In this document: in pieces, positions 52,921-60,492 of the stretch
Numbering within the stretch: position 1 is the first letter of the stretch
Layout of the letters: each line of letters begins with the position of its first letter
Origin: Paenalicyclobacillus mengziensis
GTDB taxonomy: Bacteria > Bacillota > Bacilli > Alicyclobacillales > Alicyclobacillaceae
NCBI RefSeq assembly: GCF_017298635.1
Contig: NZ_CP071182.1
Coordinates: 5,060,001 to 5,124,000 of the forward strand
Direction: 5' to 3'
DNA length: 64,000 nucleotides
Notes under the pieces: generated by a model
The model's input: only the letters and a program-made list of their open reading frames with translations
Told to the model about the DNA's origin: nothing
Database searches by the model: none
Position numbers and translations under genes: made by a program

Positions 52921-54192
52921 GTGAAGAACAATCGCAACTGGGCAGGCAACCTCACCTACAGTGCCTCCAAGTTTTATGTTCCAGAGAGTGTGGATGAAGT
53001 ACAAGAAATAGTGGCTTCGAGCAAACGAATCAAGGTTCTCGGCACGCGTCACTCGTTTAATCGGATCGCCGACTGTACCGAAGGTCTCCTCTCACTTCAG
53101 AAATTAAACCGAGTGATAAACCTGGACAAGACACATCACACGGTGACGGTCGAGGGTGGAATCCGGTATGGTGAGCTAGGTCAGTATCTTCATAGCAAGG
53201 GCTATGCACTGCACAACTTGGCTTCGCTTCCACACATTACTGTGGCGGGTGCTTGCGCAACGGCAACACATGGTTCTGGCCATCGGAACCAAAATCTTGC
53301 CGCAGCGATCCATTCGATGGAGGTTGTCAAAGGTGACGGGGAGAAGATCACATTTTCTCGGAATCCCAATGACATGGATATTGCGGCAGCGGCTGTTGGA
53401 CTCGGAGCACTTGGTGTCATTACGAAAATTACACTGAGTTTAAGTCCAAGCTATCAAATGAGCCAGTTCGTATATGAGAACTTACCTCTCGAGAATCTTG
53501 AAGACAGCCTTGATGATATTTTCTCCAGCGCTTATAGTGTCAGTCTGTTCACTGACTGGAAAGAGGCGGCGTTTAATCAGGTCTGGCTCAAGCGGAAACT
53601 GCCCCATCCCGATTCGACGCAGATGGGACCTGAGTTTTTCGGCTCGACACGAGCTAAAGAGCATCGACACCCCGTACCAGGCATGACGCCAGAGAATTGT
53701 ACGGAACAAATGGGCATTCCAGGACCTTGGTACGAGCGATTACCCCATTTTCGTATGGATTTTGTACCAAGCGCTGGAGACGAGTTACAAAGCGAGTATT
53801 TCGTGCCACGCCAAGATGCGTATCAGGCACTTTGTGCAATCAACCGGGTTCGGCAGCACATTTCGCCACTTCTATATGTTTCAGAGGTCCGTACAATTGC
53901 AGAAGATGATTTGTGGATGAGCCCCTGTTACAAGCAGGAGTCCGTCGGGATTCACTTCACATGGAAATCGGACTGGGAGGCCGTTCGACAAGTGTTGCCG
54001 CTTATCGAAGCACAGCTTGCCCCCTTCCATGCTCGGCCGCATTGGGGAAAGTTGTTTACCATGACGCCTTCGCGGCTGCAATCGCTGTACGCCAAACTGC
54101 CAGATTTCCAACAAACGGTTCTTCAATGTGATCCGGAAGGAAAGTTCCAGAACGAATTTCTGCATGAGTATGTGATGGCGAATTACGATTGA
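52921..54192 (+). CDS. FAD-dependent alditol/aldonolactone oxidase (VAO family)
   Basis: The protein has ~423 residues. The GTG at 52921 is ten bases after AAGGAG; the frame is open upstream without a site. The N-terminal PCMH FAD-binding domain has NWAGNLTYSASKFYVPESVD, then IKVLGTRHSFNRIADC and THGSGHRNQNLAAAI with the His that commonly links FAD in this family. The C-terminal D-arabinono-lactone-oxidase-type cap ends in HARPHWGKLFTM (the conserved H-W-G-K). The length matches alditol/xylitol oxidases. It oxidises a polyol or sugar lactone using O2 and fits a downstream step of galactose or galactitol breakdown. It is divergent from the sulfatase operon. Confidence 0.88.
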   Translation: MKNNRNWAGNLTYSASKFYVPESVDEVQEIVASSKRIKVLGTRHSFNRIADCTEGLLSLQKLNRVINLDKTHHTVTVEGGIRYGELGQYLHSKGYALHNLASLPHITVAGACATATHGSGHRNQNLAAAIHSMEVVKGDGEKITFSRNPNDMDIAAAAVGLGALGVITKITLSLSPSYQMSQFVYENLPLENLEDSLDDIFSSAYSVSLFTDWKEAAFNQVWLKRKLPHPDSTQMGPEFFGSTRAKEHRHPVPGMTPENCTEQMGIPGPWYERLPHFRMDFVPSAGDELQSEYFVPRQDAYQALCAINRVRQHISPLLYVSEVRTIAEDDLWMSPCYKQESVGIHFTWKSDWEAVRQVLPLIEAQLAPFHARPHWGKLFTMTPSRLQSLYAKLPDFQQTVLQCDPEGKFQNEFLHEYVMANYD

Positions 54193-54207
54193 AGTCACTC
54201 CAGCTCG

Positions 54208-54239
54208 TTGCCCCCCAAGGACATACATCCGGGGGGCAA
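54208..54239 (+). terminator. Terminator between convergent oxidase and lacZ
   Basis: TTGCCCCCC pairs with GGGGGGCAA around a 14-base loop, followed by TTCATTTC. It is downstream of the oxidase and short of the lacZ end. Confidence 0.65.
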
Positions 54240-54319
54240 TTCATTTCAAACTTTTATATTGCGGTATTGACCTTCCACACCCCCACACGTACTGAGCGGA
54301 TTGCGGTCAGAAACAAGCC

Positions 54320-57300
54320 TCAGATATTGCTCGCCTCGTTCAGACTTAAAACACCGGACGCAATCTTCTTACCCAATAACGTGGGTGATGAGACGTCCTT
54401 CGAATACGGTTTTAATCTCATTGTAAAGTCGAATTGCTCCGTATTTAATAGGTACTGCGGAAGTACACCCGGGCCACAGCTCGCTGTCCCAAGGCCGTTT
54501 TGAACATGATCCAGATTGACTGTAATAAAATCGTCTTCAACAAGCTCGTACGTATGGCGTGCTTTTTCAAGCTTATCCGTCGAATAACGATGCGCACTGA
54601 AATCAAACTGCGGTTTGCTTGTGGCAAGGAACCCCATGCCTCGCCAGTCCGTAAAGGAAACCCACCTAACGTCGGTTCGATTGCCGTTTTCCTGCGGCAA
54701 CACGTACGGAGTATATAACTCTCGCACCGTCTTCTGATAAACGCCAAACCGTCCAGCCTGTTTGCTGTCACTGTACGATTCTCCGGGACCTCGTCCATAC
54801 CATTCTACTTGTTCAAGAGCAGAAGGAATTCGGAACTGAAGCCCAACACGTGGCAATGTTAACGGATATTTTCCTTCCGGCGTCCCCTGAACGGAGATGT
54901 CCACCCATCCATTTCCGTAGACGGTGTACAGATATTCCAATTGAAAGCCCCATGACAGAACCGGTGGAGCAACCCGAGCGTGAATCCGTATTTGTAAAAC
55001 CGTGTTCGGTTGCGCCCATTCCCATCCAAATCCGGATATTCGGTGTTGTAACGCGTCCAGCCCGTATTTTTTCCACTGTGCAGCCACGCAGACCATGTCT
55101 TTGTTCGGTGGGTTATCATTGTCCGTGGGGGCTCGCCAAAAGTTTATTTGCGGACCCGACTCAATGATGTCAGTCCCTTGATACTTCCATTCATCCATTC
55201 TTCCATACACTTTGTTAAACGAGAGTGAGAAATCCGTGCCAGTAACGCGAAGCATCATCCCGTCTTCGATCACGTTGATGGGCAAAAGACCTTCTTCCAC
55301 CGACTGCACGGGGGTGTTATTTGGCAACAAGAACTGTGCCCACGCCACCTCATGACCCGCATCGGCCCACAAATGGCGCTCTTTCAGTAGAAATTGTAGA
55401 TTCAGCCAGTAATCCGTGCCTTCAGTGTTATAATTTTTCAAATTATAGGGTAGGAGCAATAGCCCACTTTCACCCGGACCAATGTCAGGCAAATTAGCTG
55501 TGCGGCTTTCAACGACTTTTCCGTCTGCCTCAACACTCCACACGAATTGAAGATGATTTAGCCCACTGAAATCGTAGCGGTTTGTAATTTCAAGTTTGCC
55601 TTCCTCCACGTCGACAAGGGCCACCTGCACGGGTTCAATCACCTTCTTGCATTCTACGAGACCTGGTGAAGGTGTGTGATTTGGGAAGACCAACCCATCA
55701 ATGACGAAGTTCGCATCATGTGGCTTCTCCCCGAAATCTCCTCCATAGGCAAAATACTCCCGTCCATCATCCAACTTTTGACGGATCCCATGGTCTAACC
55801 ACTCCCAAATGAATCCACCCTGCAGTCTCTTGTATTTGTAAAATGCATCCACATATTCTTTGAGGCCGCCAGGCCCGTTCCCCATGGCATGCGCAAACTC
55901 ACAAAGAATATGTGGTTTGTCGAGTTCGGTTCGCTTCGCAAGTTCGATGAGTTCTTCCACCGACGTATACATCGTGCTATAGACATCCATTTTGGCCTCC
56001 GTCAAATCAGTACCGCTGGTGATGAGGCGCCTCGTTTCGCCTTCGTAATGAGTGAGACGGCTTGGGTCCTTTGCATGGGCGTAGTTAGCCATGGCAACAT
56101 GATTGCACCCGTAACCAGATTCATTCCCAAGAGACCACATAATAATGGAAGCATGATTTTTATCACGCTCTATCATGCGGGACATTCTATCCAGATAGGC
56201 TGCTTCGAGTGTAGCATCATCGCTAAGTTCATCCCAGTTCCCTGATATGGCAAAACCATGACATTCCAAATCTGTCTCATCGATAACATATAGACCGAAT
56301 TCGTCACAAAGTTCGTAGAATCTTGGGTCATTTGGATAGTGACTTGTGCGCACCGCATTAATGTTGTGTCGCTTCATTAACAGCACATCATCAACCATCC
56401 AATCAAGGGGTACCGCTTTCCCATAATCGGGATGGTGGTCATGACGATTCACACCTTTGAAGATAACCGGAACCCCGTTTACAAGTACGTTGCCGCTCTT
56501 CAGCTCAACCGACCGGAAACCCATCTTTTGAGCGATGACCTCAAGTATTTGCCCATGTTCATTTCTCAATGTGAGTAACAAATGATATAGATAGGGATTT
56601 TCTGCACTCCATCGGTTCGGATTTTCAATTTTCATGTTAAAGAGCTTATCCAAATCGTAGCGGCCTCGGAGCACTTCTATTTCATCCACTAAAAGTTGGT
56701 GCGAGGCGTCTAGCAATTTGAGTTCAACCGTGTACTCATCGCCCGGTGTAACACCGGTCAAATCAACGTTGACCTCTAAGTCACCATTTTGATAATCGTC
56801 GTCCAACAGTGCCCTCACAAAGAAATCACGGATGTGAACGGTTGGTCTGGAAAGGACATATACGTCTCGGAAAATTCCACTGATCCACCACATGTCTTGG
56901 TCTTCAAGGTAACTTCCATCAGACCATTGATACACTCGTACCGCCACGACGTTATTCCCTGTGCGAACAAAAGGAGTGATGTCGAACTCCGATGGCAGCC
57001 TGCTACCTTGACTGTAACCAACTTCGTGTCCATTTACCCAAACGTGAAACGCACTATCGACACCTTCGAACCGAAGGATTATCTCATGTCCCTCCCACGA
57101 TTCAGGTATCGTAAACGTACGGCGATAGGAACCGGTTGGATTTTCCGTAGGGACATACGGCGGGTTGACCGGGAATGGATAAATGACATTTGTGTAATGT
57201 GGTTTTCCGTATCCATTGAGTTGCCAATTTGACGGAACCTGGATGGTGTCCCAAGCCTCAACTGAAAAATCCTCTTGATAAAAATCCACAGGCGCCTGCT

Positions 57301-57469
57301 CTGGAGTCGGGGAATAGTCAAACTTCCAAGCTCCATTCAATAACAAGAATCTATCGGATTCTCCACGGCCATAGGTTAATGCAGACTTCTCACTCGCATA
57401 CGGGATGAAGTATGACCGCGGAGCAAGACGATTCTGTTCCAACACGCTGAAGTTCTCCAAAATTCCCAC
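54320..57469 (-). CDS. lacZ: GH2 beta-galactosidase (LacZ type)
   Basis: The protein has ~1049 residues. GTG at 57469 is preferred (GGAGG ten bases ahead); the frame starts at 57487. Full five-domain LacZ architecture is present. A sugar-binding jelly roll comes first (VPSNWQLNGYGKPHYTNVIY), then immunoglobulin-like domains. The TIM barrel has WSLGNESGYG (acid/base Glu ~450) and PHILCEFAHAMGNG (nucleophile Glu ~524). Domain 4 follows, and the C-terminal small-chain domain has WYGRGPGESYSDSK. The conserved Trp and His of the active site (GVNRHDHHPDYG) are present. There is no signal peptide. With the mutarotase and sulfatases it indicates a galactose-containing substrate. Confidence 0.93.
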   Translation of the reverse strand: MGILENFSVLEQNRLAPRSYFIPYASEKSALTYGRGESDRFLLLNGAWKFDYSPTPEQAPVDFYQEDFSVEAWDTIQVPSNWQLNGYGKPHYTNVIYPFPVNPPYVPTENPTGSYRRTFTIPESWEGHEIILRFEGVDSAFHVWVNGHEVGYSQGSRLPSEFDITPFVRTGNNVVAVRVYQWSDGSYLEDQDMWWISGIFRDVYVLSRPTVHIRDFFVRALLDDDYQNGDLEVNVDLTGVTPGDEYTVELKLLDASHQLLVDEIEVLRGRYDLDKLFNMKIENPNRWSAENPYLYHLLLTLRNEHGQILEVIAQKMGFRSVELKSGNVLVNGVPVIFKGVNRHDHHPDYGKAVPLDWMVDDVLLMKRHNINAVRTSHYPNDPRFYELCDEFGLYVIDETDLECHGFAISGNWDELSDDATLEAAYLDRMSRMIERDKNHASIIMWSLGNESGYGCNHVAMANYAHAKDPSRLTHYEGETRRLITSGTDLTEAKMDVYSTMYTSVEELIELAKRTELDKPHILCEFAHAMGNGPGGLKEYVDAFYKYKRLQGGFIWEWLDHGIRQKLDDGREYFAYGGDFGEKPHDANFVIDGLVFPNHTPSPGLVECKKVIEPVQVALVDVEEGKLEITNRYDFSGLNHLQFVWSVEADGKVVESRTANLPDIGPGESGLLLLPYNLKNYNTEGTDYWLNLQFLLKERHLWADAGHEVAWAQFLLPNNTPVQSVEEGLLPINVIEDGMMLRVTGTDFSLSFNKVYGRMDEWKYQGTDIIESGPQINFWRAPTDNDNPPNKDMVCVAAQWKKYGLDALQHRISGFGWEWAQPNTVLQIRIHARVAPPVLSWGFQLEYLYTVYGNGWVDISVQGTPEGKYPLTLPRVGLQFRIPSALEQVEWYGRGPGESYSDSKQAGRFGVYQKTVRELYTPYVLPQENGNRTDVRWVSFTDWRGMGFLATSKPQFDFSAHRYSTDKLEKARHTYELVEDDFITVNLDHVQNGLGTASCGPGVLPQYLLNTEQFDFTMRLKPYSKDVSSPTLLGKKIASGVLSLNEASNI

Positions 57470-57498
57470 CTGATTCAATCCTCCCACTAAGAATTAAT

Positions 57499-57883
57499 GT
57501 TTTCTTCTATTTACTCTCTCATTCTCACGATTACGCACCTTGACAGTTTGAGAGTAGTTTCCAGAATGCTAGATGTGCCAATTTTCTAACGGGTAGTCCG
57601 TTGCAGGAACAGAGATTGGCGCTGTTTTACCAATACATGGAACATGAATATGCTCGCACCTTTGGATGTCCACACGTTCCCTTGCGGTTTACCCTCCCAT
57701 GTCACACTGGGTCTATGCCCTCACATTCCTTCGTACTACCTCTCAAGGGGTGGATGCCGTTTCTTGCTCCTTTACTGGGTCGTTGCCCTTATGGAATGGT
57801 TACTACGGCTTATCCGTGCTTCGGTTTGTCTTGGTGAGTCATCGTGTATAAGCGAGTAAATCGGACGAACGAGTTTGAATCGG
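57499..57883 (-). ncRNA. Predicted bridge-RNA region of the IS1111-type element
   Basis: IS110-family recombinases are guided by a bridge RNA encoded in the non-coding end; in the IS1111 branch it lies 3' of the transposase. This 385-bp segment is the only non-coding stretch long enough. Plus-strand open frames within it (57601-57859) overlap in several phases without coding character. The exact RNA ends cannot be given. Confidence 0.4.
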
Positions 57884-59182
57884 TTAAGCAGCCATCTGTA
57901 GTTGGGACTTCCGAAGCGGTCCCAGTAAATCCTCAGCGTTATACAAAACTTGCTTTGTCCCTAACGTGTGTAGAACACGAATGAGTTTTCCACACAGTGC
58001 AATCAGTGACTGTTTCTTCTTCAAGGGATTGCGCGTTCGGCTCGTGTAATACTCGTGCAGTGCCTTGAACTCTGGATTCTTGGCGACCATCGGTAATATC
58101 GCTCGGAAGAGTAGTGCCCTGAGCCGGGAGCGACCCCGTTTGGAAATTCCAGTTTTCCCTTTCCTCTTGCCAGAACTGTTCTCTTTGAGATTCAGTCCAG
58201 CAAGCCGGATGATTTGCTGTCCATGGTCATATCCCTTGAGATCGCCTACTTCAGCCAGGAACCCAGCCAGCGTCGTAACACCCATCCCTGGTACCGTCAG
58301 CATTTCTTGAGTACCTGGAATCTGGCTGAGCAATTGCTCCACTTGCACCATGATTTCATCACGCTGCCGAGTGAACATCTCGTACTGTTCTAGCAAAGCC
58401 GTCATTTCCAACCGAGCAGCCGTGAGACCCTCTTTTAGACCAATCGACCTTTCAGCGGTTCTGACAAGCCGTTGGGCTCGCTTCATACCGACAGCACGCT
58501 TTATTCCACCACTTTTCCACTGACTCACAATCCCACTGGCGCCTAGTGAGACAAGCTCCTGTGGAAAAGGGCACTGACGTAACGTAATGAGAGATGCTTT
58601 GCCTTCCCAATCCTTGAACACCTCTGTGTATTCTGGAAAGAACCGGTCGAGCCAGTTCTGAATCCGCCGCTGTACCTGACCTAGATTCACCATAACCTTT
58701 TCTCTCAGGTTCATGAGGATTCGCAGATCCGCATAGATACCTGTCGGGAGTTTGGGCTCGGTGTACTTGCCGTCTTTCACGAGACTCGCAATGACCTTGG
58801 CATCCTTGTAGTCATTCTTCGTCGGCGAGTTATCCTCTAACTCTTTGCTCTTGTTGACGTGGTGCGGATTCACAAGCACGAACCGAACGTTCAAGTCTTG
58901 CATGAATGCGCCTAACGGGAACCAGTAGTGTCCGGTCGGCTCAACGCCAAAGACGACATCTGTTTTGCCGTGGAGCCGTTGTAACTCCTTCATCCACGTT
59001 ACGAGTTTCCTCAAACCCTCATCGTCGTTGTTAAAAACGCATTCCTTACCGAGCTCAATCCCACGGAAGTCAATGGCTCTTGCCACATGTGTTTGCTTCG
59101 CAATGTCAGCTCCCACAATGATGGTAGCATCGGTAATTTGTTGAATTCGTTGATTTTGCTTCTGTTGCATCTTATACTTCAC
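57884..59182 (-). CDS. IS110/IS1111-family transposase
   Basis: The protein has 432 residues from GTG 59182, which follows GAGGAGGA; the frame is open to 59260. The N-terminal RuvC-like DEDD domain has TIIVGADIAKQTHVARAIDF (first Asp), then VVFGVEPTGHYWFPLG (Glu) and NSPTKNDYKDAKVIASLVKD (the D-x-x-D pair). The C-terminal transposase-20 domain has MLTVPGMGVTTLAGFLAEVG and QIIRLAGLNLKENSSGKRKG with the catalytic-serine region. Members recombine DNA without DDE chemistry, using an RNA guide. The frame is complete, so the element could be active. Confidence 0.88.
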   Translation of the reverse strand: MKYKMQQKQNQRIQQITDATIIVGADIAKQTHVARAIDFRGIELGKECVFNNDDEGLRKLVTWMKELQRLHGKTDVVFGVEPTGHYWFPLGAFMQDLNVRFVLVNPHHVNKSKELEDNSPTKNDYKDAKVIASLVKDGKYTEPKLPTGIYADLRILMNLREKVMVNLGQVQRRIQNWLDRFFPEYTEVFKDWEGKASLITLRQCPFPQELVSLGASGIVSQWKSGGIKRAVGMKRAQRLVRTAERSIGLKEGLTAARLEMTALLEQYEMFTRQRDEIMVQVEQLLSQIPGTQEMLTVPGMGVTTLAGFLAEVGDLKGYDHGQQIIRLAGLNLKENSSGKRKGKTGISKRGRSRLRALLFRAILPMVAKNPEFKALHEYYTSRTRNPLKKKQSLIALCGKLIRVLHTLGTKQVLYNAEDLLGPLRKSQLQMAA

Positions 59183-59291
59183 TTGAGCGTCCTCCTCAAT
59201 TAGGGAATGAATGTCCTGCATTCGGAACCCAGCATACAGGAGGCGCTCTTTTTGTTTCAAACCCGAAATTAATTCATTACAGGAATGGCTC

Positions 59292-60365
59292 CTAAATTGT
59301 CTTCGCCCATGGTTGCTTACTTGATACTATGGTCTCCCCACTACGTGCAGCTTCGTGAATAAGCAGCGACAAATAGTGGTCTTGTGATGCCTCTGCGACA
59401 CTGTAAAAACTAGGTCCTCCCTTACTATATGCGTCCATTTTCTTCAAACAGGTCGCAACCGCGATTTCGTCGTCGCTCAATCGACCTGGAGTAAACTCAT
59501 TTTCATAAAGCAACCTGGCTCCGAGCCAAATCCCTTTCAAATAGAATCCCTCTAAATTGCCATCGTGTCCGGCGTCTCGCCGGTGAATTCTGTCTGCTAC
59601 TGCAGTTCCGGTATCGAGAAGATATTTCACGTCAAAATTATTCATTTCTCCCCGCTCTCCGCGAATCAGCATTCGAGGTGAGCGAACCCAAGAGAAATAT
59701 TGTTCGTCGGTAAAATCATAGATGGCAAGTTTTTCACCAAAGTGCAATGTTGCAATCATTTGTTTTGAGTTTTGTATCGTCGACACCGTCGGTGGGCCGT
59801 TCCTATCCGGGCTTTGAACAATCGGAGCTTCATGCACAAATGCACGAATGCTTGCGTCTTCATATTTAAGATTCAAAAACTTGCGAATCAAACTCATACC
59901 ATGATAATCGTGAGCAATGGAAATTTGTGCTTGTTGAATCGTACCTAACACACCTGATGTCACCAAATTTAATCGTGCTGCGTGGTTTGGTTGAAACATG
60001 TACTGTTCCGCAATCTGAATCTTCCAGTCTGGTTGTAACAACCGGTTCAACTCAATTAAGTCATGAAGGTCTTTTGCGGGTGGCGTTTCACACAAAACTG
60101 GAAGACCATTTTGCGCCAATTGAATCGTGATCTCCGGTGCAACTTCTCGTGGGACGCTGACGACTACGAACGAGGCATTTACATGATCGATCAAATCTTG
60201 AACCGATCGGTATGTGGACACACCCCAGCTTCGTTCAAAGGCGCGGCCTTTTTCTTCATTACGAACAACCATTCCAGAAACCTGGAACATTTGCGGCAAC
60301 TGCTCTGCAATGCGCAGAAAAAACTCGCTTCTCCAACCTGAACCTACGATTGCAAAAGATATCAT
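59292..60365 (-). CDS. Gfo/Idh/MocA-family dehydrogenase
   Basis: The 357-residue protein has an ATG after TTGGAGGAACC. The N-terminal Rossmann domain has SFAIVGSGWRSEFFLR with the G-x-G-x-x-x motif. VNASFVVVSVPREVAPEITI and GLPVLCETPPAKDLHDL follow; the usual E-K-P is E-T-P here, so the catalytic lysine position is altered. The C-terminal beta-sheet domain has RDAGHDGNLEGFYLKGI. Relatives oxidise or reduce sugars and inositols, often at C3. The replaced Lys may indicate redox-cycling hydrolytic chemistry or a changed role. It precedes lacZ on the same strand, with the IS in between, and may once have been its operon partner. Confidence 0.82.
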   Translation of the reverse strand: MISFAIVGSGWRSEFFLRIAEQLPQMFQVSGMVVRNEEKGRAFERSWGVSTYRSVQDLIDHVNASFVVVSVPREVAPEITIQLAQNGLPVLCETPPAKDLHDLIELNRLLQPDWKIQIAEQYMFQPNHAARLNLVTSGVLGTIQQAQISIAHDYHGMSLIRKFLNLKYEDASIRAFVHEAPIVQSPDRNGPPTVSTIQNSKQMIATLHFGEKLAIYDFTDEQYFSWVRSPRMLIRGERGEMNNFDVKYLLDTGTAVADRIHRRDAGHDGNLEGFYLKGIWLGARLLYENEFTPGRLSDDEIAVATCLKKMDAYSKGGPSFYSVAEASQDHYLSLLIHEAARSGETIVSSKQPWAKTI

Positions 60366-60492
60366 GAAATGGTTCCTCCAAACCTGTCATTTTTGATCTG
60401 TTTAGTAGTGACTCCATAGTGATCCTCGAGTCCATCATGGTGCCGGAATACCACTTAGCCTGAGGTTTGGATTCGTGCTGTACAACCTGAAG

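Larger units (their letters stand above)
57499..59267 (-). mobile_element. IS110/IS1111-type element between gfo/idh and lacZ genes
   Basis: The element holds one DEDD transposase (57884-59182) and a ~385-bp non-coding segment downstream of it. A short ATTAAT at 57493-57498 and 59268-59273 may be the target core repeated at both junctions, giving the limits used here, but IS110-type elements leave no clear signature and the ends are approximate. Non-coding DNA on the 3' side of the transposase is the IS1111 arrangement. Confidence 0.6.

Noticed and set aside
57601..57859. Three overlapping plus-strand open frames of 61-78 codons
   Set aside because: They overlap in several phases within the non-coding end of the IS1111-type element, as expected for a stop-poor structured RNA region rather than a gene.
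60379..60470. CCAAACCT ... AGGTTTGG inverted repeat upstream of the Gfo/Idh gene
   Set aside because: The arms are only 8 bp and about 80 bp apart, with no further pairing, so this is not distinguishable from chance.
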